Part shown: in pieces, positions 34,647 to 43,908 of the stretch
How positions within the stretch are numbered: position 1 is the first letter of the stretch
How the letters are laid out: the number at the start of each line of letters is the position of its first letter
Source of the DNA: Chryseobacterium indologenes
GTDB taxonomy: Bacteria > Bacteroidota > Bacteroidia > Flavobacteriales > Weeksellaceae
NCBI RefSeq assembly: GCF_002025665.1
Contig: NZ_CP018786.1
Coordinates: forward strand, 4,774,001-4,838,000
DNA: 64,000 nucleotides
Direction of reading: 5' to 3'
Notes under the pieces: model-generated
The model's database searches: none
Seen by the model: the letters and a program-made list of their open reading frames with translations, nothing else
Told to the model about the DNA's origin: nothing
Translations under genes and position numbers: made by a program

Positions 34647-35576
34647 TTAACAATGCGAAGCTACTATTTTATCTACAATAAACTGCGCCAGTTTTTCTTT
34701 GCTCTGATGCGTCCAGCCTGCAATATGGGGTGTGACAATCGCTTTTTCTGATTCCAGAAGGTATTTTAAATCTTCATTTTCGGATTCAATGTTCTCGAAA
34801 GAAGACTTTTCATATTCCAAAACATCCAGACAAGTCCCTTTTACCTTTCCTGATTTCAACCCTTCTACTAAACTTTTAGTTTCAACATTCTTTCCTCTTG
34901 CTGTATTCACGAAATAGAAATCATTTTTCATTTCCTGAATGAATGTTTGGTCAATAAGATAATGCGTTTCTGACGTCAGAGGAATGTGCAAACTTACAAC
35001 CTCTGCAGATTGCTTCAATTCTTCTAAAGAAACCTGAGCTGCATATTCATCAGAAAGCCCCGGAAGTATATCATGAAAAATGACTTTACATCCAAATCCT
35101 GAAAGTCTTTTCGCAGTAGCTTTTCCCATATTTCCATATCCGATAAGCCCTACAGTTTTTCCTAATAGTTCATCTCCTCTGTTTTCTTCACGCTTCCAGA
35201 TCCCGTTTTTCACTTCCTGAGAAGCAATAAAAAGTCTGTTCATGATCACCAATAGCATTCCCACTACATGCTCCGCCACAGAATCTCTGTTTCCTTCCGG
35301 AGAATTGATCAGCTGAATTCCCAGTTTTTCGGCAACAGGAATATCAATATTTTCCATTCCGGCTCCTACTCTTGCGATGAACTTCAGATTCTTCCCTCTT
35401 TCCAGAAAGTTTTTATCTAGTGGAATACGGCTTCTGATAATAATTCCGTCGTAGTTCTCAATTTTATCACAAACCTCATCATAAGACGATGTAAAATCCT
35501 CTTCCAAAATAAAATTCTGAGCCAAAAGCTGTTCAGTAATAAGAGGATGATTTTTATCTAAAAGAAGTATTTTCAT
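34647..35576 (-). CDS. D-isomer-specific 2-hydroxyacid dehydrogenase
   Basis: A 309-residue NAD-dependent dehydrogenase. The nucleotide-binding motif is GLIGYGNMGKATA (about 145). The Arg substrate ligand is in ARVGAGMENID or the later NTARGK, and the catalytic histidine is in TPHIAGWT. There is no ACT regulatory domain, so it is shorter than classical SerA; many Bacteroidota 3-phosphoglycerate dehydrogenases are of this short type, but lactate or other 2-hydroxyacids are possible substrates. Without serC nearby the exact substrate stays open. It is the gene immediately left of the repeat-flanked GxxExxY gene. Confidence 0.82.
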   Translation of the reverse strand: MKILLLDKNHPLITEQLLAQNFILEEDFTSSYDEVCDKIENYDGIIIRSRIPLDKNFLERGKNLKFIARVGAGMENIDIPVAEKLGIQLINSPEGNRDSVAEHVVGMLLVIMNRLFIASQEVKNGIWKREENRGDELLGKTVGLIGYGNMGKATAKRLSGFGCKVIFHDILPGLSDEYAAQVSLEELKQSAEVVSLHIPLTSETHYLIDQTFIQEMKNDFYFVNTARGKNVETKSLVEGLKSGKVKGTCLDVLEYEKSSFENIESENEDLKYLLESEKAIVTPHIAGWTHQSKEKLAQFIVDKIVASHC

Positions 35577-35581
35577 AGTTT

Positions 35582-35622
35582 AAACACAAATGACACTAAT
35601 TTATTTCACAAATAACACAAAT
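35582..35622 (-). repeat. ATTTGTG-type repeat, left inverted copy
   Basis: On the minus strand: ATTTGTGTTATTTGTGAAA, a short AT-rich stretch, AGTGTCATTTGTGTTT. It abuts the GxxExxY stop codon. It is an inverted partner of 36042-36076 and closely matches the solo copy at 53050-53090. Confidence 0.75.
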
Positions 35623-36008
35623 CACAAGGTACCGTTAATAACTCTTTTTACTCCGTTTTTAAACTGGATGGTATTGAAGTTGATCAACATCCCAAGCTTG
35701 CAATTACTTAGACGAAGGTAAGTAAGTATTTGTGCTAAATGAATATCCTGTAATGATTCTACAGATTTTATTTCCAGCACAATTTTTTTTTCAATCAAAA
35801 AGTCAAGTCTATAGCCAACATCCATTTTAACCTCATCATATATTAATGGCATCGGTTTTTGTCTTTCTACAAGAATATCATGTTTATTCAATTCATAAAA
35901 CAAGCATTCTTCATAAGCACTTTCCAAAAGTCCTGGCCCTAATGCTTTATGAACTATATACCCTGCTTCATAAACAATTTTTGATATATCATTTTCTGAA
36001 ATATCCAT
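35622..36008 (-). CDS. GxxExxY protein (PD-(D/E)XK nuclease-like, Pfam PDDEXK_3)
   Basis: About 128 residues from ATG 36008 (MDISENDISKIV); farther ATGs at 36026 and 36068 fall in or next to the repeat. The family-naming motif is GLLESAY, followed by the nuclease-like core YRLDFLIEKKIVLEIKS, in which D and the E-x-K supply the metal-binding set. The fold suggests a DNase-like or degenerate nuclease domain; the biological role of this very common family is unknown. Repeat copies in inverted orientation sit directly at both ends, so the gene looks like part of a roughly 495-bp mobile or repeat-associated unit inserted between two unrelated genes. Confidence 0.85.
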   Translation of the reverse strand: MDISENDISKIVYEAGYIVHKALGPGLLESAYEECLFYELNKHDILVERQKPMPLIYDEVKMDVGYRLDFLIEKKIVLEIKSVESLQDIHLAQILTYLRLSNCKLGMLINFNTIQFKNGVKRVINGTL

Positions 36009-36041
36009 TTTGATTATTTTTTTCATCTGACTGAGCACAAA

Positions 36042-36076
36042 CCATTTGTGAAAACTTGTGCCAACCATTTGTGTTT
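36042..36076 (+). repeat. ATTTGTG-type repeat, right inverted copy
   Basis: CCATTTGTGAAAACTTGTG...CCAACCATTTGTGTTT; it is in opposite orientation to 35582-35622 and lies 9 bp from the thioesterase stop. Confidence 0.65.
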
Positions 36077-36084
36077 TTGGTGTT

Positions 36085-36627
36085 TTATTTCTTGTCTTTC
36101 TTAGACTCCTGTGGTTCCTGGAATAGTTTTTTAAGCTCTACAGATTCCAGAGGTTTCATTCTTCCGGAAAGAATTAATGAAAGTTCTTTTCTACGGAATG
36201 CTGCTGCAAATCTTTCTTTTTCTTCCTCTGTTTCAGGAATCATTTCCGGAATAGGAATAGGACGGTTAAATTCATCCACCGCAACGAAGGTATAAATCCC
36301 TGCATTCGTATGAATTTTCTTCTGATTGATTGGATCATCCAACCATACATCTACATACACTTCCATAGAAGTAGAGAATGCTCTGGAAACTTTAGATTCC
36401 AATACCACTACTCCTCCTTCCGGAATCGGATGGTTGAAAGATACGTGGTTTACAGAAGCTGTTACTACTCTTCTTTCACAGTGTCTTGCTGCAGAAATAG
36501 ACGCACAACGGTCCATTTTTGCCAGAAGTTCACCACCGAAAAGGTTTCTTAAAGAGTTGGTTTCGTTCGGAAGAACGATATTGGTCATAATGGTCAGAGA
36601 TTCTGACGCTTTTTTTATTTTTGCCAT
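36085..36627 (-). CDS. Acyl-CoA thioesterase (hotdog fold)
   Basis: A 180-residue single-hotdog-domain thioesterase of the YciA/BACH-like group. The catalytic-loop pattern NSLRNLFGGELLAKMD matches the (N)xxGxxxGGxLLxxxD signature, followed by HCERRVVTASV and strand-helix hallmarks. It hydrolyses acyl-CoA to free acid and CoA. The C-terminal 30 residues are charged and probably disordered. Its start overlaps the upstream HU-CCDC81-like gene by 13 nt, so the two are cotranscribed; the combination has no obvious shared pathway. Confidence 0.87.
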   Translation of the reverse strand: MAKIKKASESLTIMTNIVLPNETNSLRNLFGGELLAKMDRCASISAARHCERRVVTASVNHVSFNHPIPEGGVVVLESKVSRAFSTSMEVYVDVWLDDPINQKKIHTNAGIYTFVAVDEFNRPIPIPEMIPETEEEKERFAAAFRRKELSLILSGRMKPLESVELKKLFQEPQESKKDKK

Positions 36628-37367
36628 CTAGTCTTAGTGTTGTTTGGGACAGCCGGAGCAGGTTTCATTCCTTTTCCGACAGGTTTTACTAATGAGTCTT
36701 TTTTCAAAGAATCTGAAACAGGTGTTTCCGGGGTATGTACCATTACTTTTACCGTATCTTTTACGATTCTATGGGTAGAGGTTTGTACAGAAACATTATT
36801 GAACGATTTTTTTCCAAAAAGAAGTTCCTGCTGGGTAAACGCCAGGTATAAAATTCCAAGAACCGGAATAACCAGAAGGAAAATCCAAAGAATTGTTTTT
36901 TTGAATTTAAAATCCTTTTCGCGATTCACTGTGGCATTTACTTTTTCCCCGTTATTGATATCTGAGAATCTGATTTCTTCCAATCCGTAAAAGTCCGGAC
37001 GTCCGGATTCTATTCTTTTTCCCTTGAAATGAGTGTGCCCTTCTTCAATGAAGACTGTTCCAAGGTTTTGAATTTCAAGAACCTGTTCGGCCTGAAGTTT
37101 TTTCTTCCAAAAATCAGTCTGAATTTTAAGATCACTTTTGGAAGCTTCCAGAGACATCTGTTTTTGTTCTGCAATAAAAGCAGCAAGATCTTCAGTCTGT
37201 ACTTCGTAATCTATTGTAAATTCAATCTGACTGGCCGGAGGCAGAATGCTTCCGTTTTCAGAATTAATAATTGCCTTAGAATTTTTCAGTGAAAACACCC
37301 CAAAGCCTGGAACTGTGGCAGTTCCAAATTGTTTTAAGTATTCTAAAATATATGCTGAAATATTCAT
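36615..37367 (-). CDS. HU/CCDC81-like domain membrane protein
   Basis: A 250-residue protein. Residues about 1-60 (MNISAYILEYLKQFGTATVPGFGVF) form the bacterial CCDC81-like HU domain; a second related domain follows to about 130. A single transmembrane helix lies near 160-180 (ILWIFLLVIPVLGILYLAF), and the C-terminal tail is basic and proline-rich. In Bacteroidota such proteins carry peptidoglycan-binding SPOR domains in longer versions; no SPOR domain is evident here. It is presumably an inner-membrane protein with cytoplasmic HU-like domains. It overlaps the thioesterase start by 13 nt. Confidence 0.72.
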   Translation of the reverse strand: MNISAYILEYLKQFGTATVPGFGVFSLKNSKAIINSENGSILPPASQIEFTIDYEVQTEDLAAFIAEQKQMSLEASKSDLKIQTDFWKKKLQAEQVLEIQNLGTVFIEEGHTHFKGKRIESGRPDFYGLEEIRFSDINNGEKVNATVNREKDFKFKKTILWIFLLVIPVLGILYLAFTQQELLFGKKSFNNVSVQTSTHRIVKDTVKVMVHTPETPVSDSLKKDSLVKPVGKGMKPAPAVPNNTKTRWQK

Positions 37368-37422
37368 TTGGCAGCAAATTTATAACTTTTTCGGGACTTT
37401 TTGTAATATTTAATGGATATAA

Positions 37423-37446
37423 AAAAGACTGCCGGAGCAGCCTTTT
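37423..37446 (-). terminator. Candidate terminator downstream of the TPP-controlled receptor
   Basis: Stem AAAAGACTGC with GCAGCCTTTT around CGGA, with one A-C mismatch. It lies about 145 bp after the receptor stop. The 145 bp between hold only short, unconvincing ORFs. Confidence 0.5.
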
Positions 37447-37589
37447 AATTATTCTGTATTAAAACAGGAATACCATTATTCAAATCCTTTTTTAAAAGCT
37501 TTACTATTATGGTTTTAAGAGAAAAAAGCTAAAAAATAAAAGAACAGATTTGTGATTCCATAGATCTATTTCTTAAACTTTTTTCCTGA

Positions 37590-39707
37590 TTACTGAATCT
37601 TCCAGCTTACTCCAAACATAAAGTTCGTTCCTGCCTGTGAAAAATAATACGGTTGGCCTTCATATACAGATCCGTTGTTCACATATTTCTTGTTGAACAG
37701 ATTATTCACCAATAGCTTTAATGCAATTTCATTATTAGCAATTTTAAACTGATACTGAGCATTGAAATCTGTCAGGAAATAATCTTTAAGCTGAAGATTT
37801 TCATCTTCAGTATTGTCCAGATATTGTTTTCCAACATACTGATTCATTAAAGCAAACTGGAAATTCTTTGTAGGATTGAATTTCAGGCTTACATTGGCAA
37901 TTACATTCGGAGAGAATGAAATCTGGGTATTTCCAAGGCTCTTAGGCACATCTCCATTTTGAATATTGAAATCCTGATTTCTGTTCTGACTTAACGTTAC
38001 GTTTCCTGAAACCTCCCATTGCTTGGATAATTTGGCTAAACCACCAACTTCGACACCTCTTCTGTAGCTCTTCCCTGAGTTTGTTCTGATAAATGCTCCT
38101 ACGTTATTCAGTTCTCCATTCAACACCAGCTGGTTCACATAATACATATAGTAAACATTGGCTGTAAAAGACACAATCCCGAACTGTTTTTCAAAACCTG
38201 CTTCAATGTCGTGAAGTTTTTCTGCTTTCACATCATTGTTGGCCATCAGATCATCTCTGTTGGGTTCACGGTGAGCATGAGCGTATGAAAGGAATATTTT
38301 ACCTCCGTCAATCCTGTAATTCACTCCGGCTTTAGGATTAAAGAACAGCCAGTTTTTACTTAAATCTGCTCCTTCACCATCACCAGCCATCAGGATCTTC
38401 GTATTATAATTAATTTTTCTAAGCTGTAAATCACCAAAGAATTCAAAATTATCCACTCTTAATAAAGCTTTTGCAAAACCAGACACTTCATTTTTTACAG
38501 AGCGGTTTCTGTAATATTCACTTTCATCAATCTGAGGAAAAAATACTCCCGTCACATTTCCATAATGCCTTCCATAATACTGATTCACAACGGCACCAAA
38601 GTTCAGATCCAGGTTTTCAAACTTCCCGTACAAGGTAGAAACCATTCCGTAGAAATCATTATTCAGCCATTTTTTTCTGATAAAATCTGAATATTTTATC
38701 GTTTGCCCACCTTCAATGATATTAGGCAGATTGTACCTTGAGAAAAGATTTCCCTGTTTATAGTTTTCGTAATACCCTTTTCCTTTTGTATAGTGGAATG
38801 TGGTTTCCAGATTCCAGCGATCACTGAATTTCTGTTCCCAAAGCAACTGATAATGGTTCTGTCTGTAATTATCCGTTTCATTATCATAGAAACTTACAAT
38901 ATTTTCCCAATTGGCATCGTAGATCGCTCCTGAAATATTGAATTTAGGATCAGTTTCCCAGGTTTTACGGTCAATACCATTCCATGCCTGATACGTTTTC
39001 TCTTTTCCACCAAAAGCCATTAAACGCAATTTCGTATTCCCTTCTTCAAATAAAGCAGTGAAATTATAAGAATGTAAATTGGATGAAGCTCTGTCAATAT
39101 ATCCGTCAGAATGAATATGGGTATATCTTCCCATCACGGAAAGACGGTTTTTCCAGAACTTTCCGGAGCCTATTTCTGCTGAATATTTATAGGTATTAAA
39201 TGATCCGTAGCTATCATCTGTTTTAAAATAAAACTTCTCTTCCGGATCTTTAGATAGTACATTAATACTTGCTCCGAAGGCAGACACTCCATTATTGGAA
39301 GTTCCTACTCCTCTCTGAATGACAATCTGTGATGCAGAACTAGTTAAATCCGGAACGTTCACAAAAAATGTTCCCTGGCTTTCAGAATCGTTGTATGGAA
39401 CACCATTCATCATGACATTGATAGCACTTCCTGAAACTCCACGGATTCTGAAGCCGGTATATCCTACTCCATTTCCGGCATCAGAAGTAGAAATAATGGA
39501 GGTTTGATTTTTCAAAAGAATAGGAAGATCCTGTCCCAGATTCTTACTGTCCAGATCTTTCTGTACATTGATAATTTCCTTTGCAACCGGCAGCCTTTTG
39601 GTAAAGTTGACTGCCTCAATTTCCCTGACCTTTAGGGAATCTTTATTCTGAGCCTGGATAAAAGCTACAGAGCCTACACTAAGCCCTAAAAAAAATAATC
39701 CTTTCAT
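37590..39707 (-). CDS. TonB-dependent outer-membrane receptor under TPP control (predicted thiamine uptake)
   Basis: About 705 residues from ATG 39707 (MKGLFFLGLS, signal peptide ending FIQAQ); an earlier in-frame ATG at 39725 only adds MLKIYR. The plug domain (about 35-150) has QTSIISTSDAGNGVGYTGFRIRG-like plug strands, and the 22-strand barrel ends with a C-terminal aromatic residue pattern. A TPP riboswitch sits 120 bp upstream on the same strand, so the substrate is probably thiamine or a thiamine precursor taken up with TonB energy. No inner-membrane transporter is adjacent. The receptor call is firm; the substrate is inferred from regulation. Confidence 0.88.
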   Translation of the reverse strand: MKGLFFLGLSVGSVAFIQAQNKDSLKVREIEAVNFTKRLPVAKEIINVQKDLDSKNLGQDLPILLKNQTSIISTSDAGNGVGYTGFRIRGVSGSAINVMMNGVPYNDSESQGTFFVNVPDLTSSASQIVIQRGVGTSNNGVSAFGASINVLSKDPEEKFYFKTDDSYGSFNTYKYSAEIGSGKFWKNRLSVMGRYTHIHSDGYIDRASSNLHSYNFTALFEEGNTKLRLMAFGGKEKTYQAWNGIDRKTWETDPKFNISGAIYDANWENIVSFYDNETDNYRQNHYQLLWEQKFSDRWNLETTFHYTKGKGYYENYKQGNLFSRYNLPNIIEGGQTIKYSDFIRKKWLNNDFYGMVSTLYGKFENLDLNFGAVVNQYYGRHYGNVTGVFFPQIDESEYYRNRSVKNEVSGFAKALLRVDNFEFFGDLQLRKINYNTKILMAGDGEGADLSKNWLFFNPKAGVNYRIDGGKIFLSYAHAHREPNRDDLMANNDVKAEKLHDIEAGFEKQFGIVSFTANVYYMYYVNQLVLNGELNNVGAFIRTNSGKSYRRGVEVGGLAKLSKQWEVSGNVTLSQNRNQDFNIQNGDVPKSLGNTQISFSPNVIANVSLKFNPTKNFQFALMNQYVGKQYLDNTEDENLQLKDYFLTDFNAQYQFKIANNEIALKLLVNNLFNKKYVNNGSVYEGQPYYFSQAGTNFMFGVSWKIQ

Positions 39708-39830
39708 TCTATAAATCTTTAACATTTAATGAATAAAAGGGGTGATTATGAGATAATTGACAAATAGTAAATGATACGTGATGTTTATCGATCATTTATC
39801 GCTAATCATCCATCAATTATTTAAATGGTT

Positions 39831-39894
39831 CCCTAAACAGCATTACCTGTTCCAGGTTCATTGGGTATAATCTCAGCCTGTTAAAGCACCCCTT
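39831..39894 (-). promoter_or_regulatory. TPP (THI-box) riboswitch upstream of the TonB receptor
   Basis: Minus strand: AGGGGTGC...CAGGCTGAGA...ACCC...GAACCTGGAACAGGTAATGCTGTTTAGGG. The conserved CTGAGA and GAACCTG...GGTAATGC cores of the TPP aptamer are present, with closing P1 (GGGG/CCCT). A Bacteroidota -7 box lies just upstream. Downstream hairpins before the start codon are possible expression platforms, but which one is used is unclear. Confidence 0.93.
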
Positions 39895-39937
39895 TATTTC
39901 AGCCGCAAAATTACAAAAAATATATGAATTGGAATTC

Positions 39938-39998
39938 GGGTTGCGAGATGCGGGATAGCGGGTTACGAAGTGCGGGATTCGGGGTGTTAGATTGCGGG
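39938..39998 (+). repeat. G-tract cluster
   Basis: Six runs of three or four G in about 60 nt (GGG at 39938, 39952, 39960, 39974, 39981 and 39996), with GCGGGTTACG repeated twice. It is unusual in this AT-rich DNA. The loops are long for a stable G-quadruplex. Confidence 0.55.
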
Positions 39999-40066
39999 TT
40001 ACGCAAAGGAAAAAATACTACGAAAAATAGGAGTTATCAAATAAATCATTCATCATTTATAATTCT

Positions 40067-40837
40067 CTAGTAAGTTTTGTTGTTGTCGTCGATATAGTAG
40101 TAATTCGAGCCATCTTTTGTCACTTCAAACATCTTACCCAGTTTCCAGCTGAAGTTTCGCTTAATATTGGAATATTCAAACGGAATGATAATCTTATTAT
40201 TAACATCGATGATTCCAAATTTATCATTATTGGAAGCAACAATCATCGGATTAGCCACATCATCCCCTTCAAGAATGAACAGATACTGGTATTGAGGATA
40301 GATCTGATATTGTCTGTAATCAGCTGCGTTCACAAATTTTGATTTTTCAATGATTCCGTAGAAACCATTGAGGATATAAGCCTGAAATAGCTGTTGTTTA
40401 TATTCTTCGAATTTACATTTTCCAAAATCAGCTTCTTTGAACTGATATACTCTCTTACCAGACTGATCGACACGGTAAGAAATCATATTTTTCTCAACCG
40501 TAGCATAGTCTTTTGTTCCAAATTTTCTCACTTTTTCGTTAGGTGAATTCAGAAGGTTACAGTCTTCGTAAAAAAATACAGCAATATGATATTCCGGCTG
40601 AATAATAAATTTCCCGTTTTGATTGACATACCCGAACTGATCTCCCTTTTTCTTAGGAATCAAAACAGGAAGATCTTTGTTGATCACGACCAGATCAGCA
40701 TTAGGTTTATGGGCTGCTTCCGCTTTTTTAACCGTGCTTTTTGTGCCTTTCTTCACAGGAATTTTCTTCACAGATTTTGTCTGTGAGAAAACGAAAATCG
40801 AAATAAAAACACATAAAACATTCAGGATATTTTTCAT
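40067..40837 (-). CDS. WG-repeat secreted protein
   Basis: About 256 residues from ATG 40837 (an upstream ATG at 40846 adds MEN). A signal peptide (VLCVFISIFVFSQ) leads a lysine-rich linker, then repeats of the WG beta type: KGDQFGYVNQNGKFIIQPEY and DKFGIIDVNNKIIIPFEY are clear copies, with a diverged one between. Such repeats are thought to form a beta-propeller- or solenoid-like binding surface; the ligand is unknown. It stands alone, with its own AT-rich upstream region, between the TPP receptor and acnB. Confidence 0.75.
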   Translation of the reverse strand: MKNILNVLCVFISIFVFSQTKSVKKIPVKKGTKSTVKKAEAAHKPNADLVVINKDLPVLIPKKKGDQFGYVNQNGKFIIQPEYHIAVFFYEDCNLLNSPNEKVRKFGTKDYATVEKNMISYRVDQSGKRVYQFKEADFGKCKFEEYKQQLFQAYILNGFYGIIEKSKFVNAADYRQYQIYPQYQYLFILEGDDVANPMIVASNNDKFGIIDVNNKIIIPFEYSNIKRNFSWKLGKMFEVTKDGSNYYYIDDNNKTY

Positions 40838-41124
40838 ATTCTCCATTTGTTTACAAAAATACGACCAAAAATAGATATTATAAAATTCATATTTATAAAG
40901 AATCTAAATAATTTCACTCTCATAAAATAGTAAAATTTCGTAATTTTGGGAACATTTTGAATTGTTTGATAATTTTAAAAAACTTTTGAAAAAGTGTAGA
41001 TTATGCTGACTTTATTCGGTTAATGTTGCATCAAAATGCGAGAACTCAAAATGTCATTAATTGTATTTATACACACCGGTAAAGAAAAAGCAGGCCTACC
41101 TTTAATTTTGAAAGACCTTCTATT

Positions 41125-43908
41125 ATGAGTATTTATAAGGATTACATCAAAGAGATTGAAGAAAGAAAAACCCAAGGGCTTCATCCAAAGCCAATTGATG
41201 GGGCTGAATTACTAAGCGAAATCATTACACAAATTAAAGATTCAGGTAATGCTGACCGATCAGATTCTCTTAAATTTTTCATTTATAACACACTACCCGG
41301 AACAACAAGTGCAGCGGGAGTGAAAGCAAAATTTTTAAAAGAAATTATTCTAGGTGAATCCGTAGTAGAAGAAATTTCCCCTGCATATGCCTTTGAATTG
41401 TTATCTCACATGAAAGGTGGACCTTCTATTGAAGTATTGCTGGATCTTGCTCTAGGTAACGATCCTGCTACTGCTAAAGAAGCGGCTAACGTTCTTAAAA
41501 CTCAGGTTTTCCTTTATGAAGCAGATACTAACCGTCTGAAGGAAGCATTCAACAGCGGAAACGAAATTGCAAAAGAAATTCTTGAAAGCTACGCAAAAGC
41601 TGAATTCTTCACTAAACTTCCTGAAGTTGCAGAAGAAATCAAAGTAGTAACATTTATCGCTGGTGAAGGAGATATCTCTACAGATTTACTTTCTCCGGGT
41701 AACCAGGCTCACTCAAGATCAGACCGTGAACTTCACGGTAAATGTATGATCACTCCTGAAGCTCAGGAAGAAATCAAAGCTTTACAGGCACAACATCCTG
41801 ATGCAAGCGTGATGCTTATTGCTGAAAAAGGAACAATGGGTGTAGGTTCATCAAGAATGTCCGGAGTAAACAACGTTGCTCTTTGGACAGGAAAACAGGC
41901 TAGCCCTTATGTACCATTCGTAAACATTGCTCCTATTGTAGGAGGAACCAACGGTATTTCTCCGATCTTCCTTACCACAGTAGACGTTACCGGAGGTATT
42001 GGTATCGACCTTAAAAACTGGGTGAAGAAAGTAGACGAAAACGGAAACCCTGTTCGTAACGAAAATGGAGACATCGTTCTTGAAGAGGCCTATTCAGTAG
42101 CAACAGGAACTGTTTTAACAATCAATACAAAAGAAAAGAAATTATATAACGGAGATCAGGAATTGATCGACCTTACCAAATCTTTCACTCCTCAAAAGAT
42201 GGAATTCATCAAAGCAGGAGGATCTTATGCTATCGTATTCGGTAAGAAGTTACAGACATTTGCCGCTCAGCTTTTAGGAGTTGAAGCTCCGGTTGTTTTT
42301 GCTCCATCAAAAGAAATTTCTCACGAAGGACAAGGACTTACAGCGGTAGAAAAGATTTTCAACAGAAATGCTGTGGGAACTACTCCAGGAAAAGTATTAC
42401 ACGCAGGCTCTGACGTTCGTGTACAGGTAAATATCGTTGGATCTCAGGATACGACAGGTCTTATGACTTCTCAGGAGCTTGAATCTATGGCAGCAACTGT
42501 GATTTCTCCAATTGTTGACGGTGCTTACCAGTCAGGATGTCACACTGCTTCCGTTTGGGATAAAAAAGCTCAGGCTAACATTCCGAAACTGATGAAGTTC
42601 ATGAACGAGTTCGGTTTGATTACAGCCCGTGACCCGAAAGGTGAATACCACGCAATGACTGACGTTATCCATAAAGTTCTTAACGACATCACTGTAGACG
42701 AATGGGCCATCATCATTGGTGGTGACTCTCACACAAGAATGTCTAAAGGGGTAGCTTTCGGTGCTGACTCAGGAACTGTTGCTCTTGCATTAGCTACTGG
42801 TGAAGCTTCTATGCCAATTCCGGAATCTGTGAAAGTAACCTTCAAAGGAAACATGAAAGAACACATGGATTTCCGTGATGTGGTTCATGCAACGCAGGCT
42901 CAGATGCTGAAGCAGTTTGGAGGAGAAAACGTATTCCAGGGTAGAATCATTGAGGTTCACATCGGAACGCTTCCTGCTGACCAGGCATTTACATTTACAG
43001 ACTGGACTGCTGAGATGAAGGCAAAAGCTTCTATCAACATTTCTGAAGATAATACTCTGATCGAATCACTGGAAATTGCAAAAGGCAGAATCCAGATCAT
43101 GATCGACAAGGGTATGGATAACCACAATAAAGTTCTTCAAGGATTAATTGATAAAGCAAACAAGAGAATTGAAGAGATCAGATCAGGAGAAAAACCTGCT
43201 TTAACTCCGGATTCAAATGCTAAATATTACGCTGAAGTAGTTGTAGATCTTGACGTAATTGTTGAACCAATGATTGCTGACCCGGATGTAAACAACGATG
43301 ATGTATCCAAAAGATATACTCACGATACCATTAGAGATCTTTCTTACTATGGAGGTGAGAAAAAAGTAGATCTTGGTTTCGTAGGATCTTGTATGGTTCA
43401 CAAAGGAGACCTTAAGATCGTTTCTCAAATGCTTAGAAACATTGAAAAGCAACAAGGTAAGGTAGAATTCAGTGCTCCTCTTGTAGTAGCAGCCCCTACT
43501 TACAACATCATTGATGAGTTAAAAGCGGAAGGTGACTGGGAATTATTAGAAAAATATTCAGCTTTTGAATTTGATGATAACGCTCCAAAAGGAGAAGCCC
43601 GTGTGGAGTACAAAAACGTAATGTACCTTGAGCGTCCTGGATGTAACCTTTGTATGGGTAACCAGGAAAAAGCTGCTAAAGGAGATACTGTTTTAGCTAC
43701 ATCTACCCGTCTTTTCCAGGGAAGAGTAGTGGAAGATTCTGAACGTAAAAAAGGAGAATCTCTATTGGCTTCAACTCCGGTTGTTGTTCTTTCTGCAATT
43801 ATCGGAAGAATCCCTAGCATTGATGAGTATAAAGCTGCTGTTGAGGGAATTGACCTTACTACTTTTGTTCCTTCTATTAAAGAATTAACAAGTACAAGCG
43901 CTCACTAA
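41125..43908 (+). CDS. acnB: Aconitate hydratase B (bifunctional aconitase / 2-methylisocitrate dehydratase)
   Basis: A 927-residue AcnB-type aconitase, near the family length (about 865 in E. coli). The N-terminal HEAT-like domain and swivelling domain precede the Fe-S domains. The 4Fe-4S ligands are C756 (VGSCMVHKGD) and C840/C843 (GCNLCMG). It interconverts citrate and isocitrate in the TCA cycle and can process 2-methylisocitrate. It is plus-strand and upstream of a second, unrelated-architecture aconitase. A strong terminator follows at 43951-43990, so the two have separate transcripts. Confidence 0.96.
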   Translation: MSIYKDYIKEIEERKTQGLHPKPIDGAELLSEIITQIKDSGNADRSDSLKFFIYNTLPGTTSAAGVKAKFLKEIILGESVVEEISPAYAFELLSHMKGGPSIEVLLDLALGNDPATAKEAANVLKTQVFLYEADTNRLKEAFNSGNEIAKEILESYAKAEFFTKLPEVAEEIKVVTFIAGEGDISTDLLSPGNQAHSRSDRELHGKCMITPEAQEEIKALQAQHPDASVMLIAEKGTMGVGSSRMSGVNNVALWTGKQASPYVPFVNIAPIVGGTNGISPIFLTTVDVTGGIGIDLKNWVKKVDENGNPVRNENGDIVLEEAYSVATGTVLTINTKEKKLYNGDQELIDLTKSFTPQKMEFIKAGGSYAIVFGKKLQTFAAQLLGVEAPVVFAPSKEISHEGQGLTAVEKIFNRNAVGTTPGKVLHAGSDVRVQVNIVGSQDTTGLMTSQELESMAATVISPIVDGAYQSGCHTASVWDKKAQANIPKLMKFMNEFGLITARDPKGEYHAMTDVIHKVLNDITVDEWAIIIGGDSHTRMSKGVAFGADSGTVALALATGEASMPIPESVKVTFKGNMKEHMDFRDVVHATQAQMLKQFGGENVFQGRIIEVHIGTLPADQAFTFTDWTAEMKAKASINISEDNTLIESLEIAKGRIQIMIDKGMDNHNKVLQGLIDKANKRIEEIRSGEKPALTPDSNAKYYAEVVVDLDVIVEPMIADPDVNNDDVSKRYTHDTIRDLSYYGGEKKVDLGFVGSCMVHKGDLKIVSQMLRNIEKQQGKVEFSAPLVVAAPTYNIIDELKAEGDWELLEKYSAFEFDDNAPKGEARVEYKNVMYLERPGCNLCMGNQEKAAKGDTVLATSTRLFQGRVVEDSERKKGESLLASTPVVVLSAIIGRIPSIDEYKAAVEGIDLTTFVPSIKELTSTSAH

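Larger units (their letters stand above)
39708..40066. other. 359-bp intergenic region with TPP riboswitch and G-tract cluster
   Basis: It holds a TPP riboswitch (39831-39894), a candidate -7 box TAATTTTG on the minus strand (39906-39913), and a G-rich segment (39938-39998). No ORF of note was seen on either strand. Confidence 0.75.

Noticed and set aside
37447..37589. Small ORFs between the TPP-controlled receptor and its terminator
   Set aside because: The longest clean frame is about 10-20 codons with no composition or motif support.
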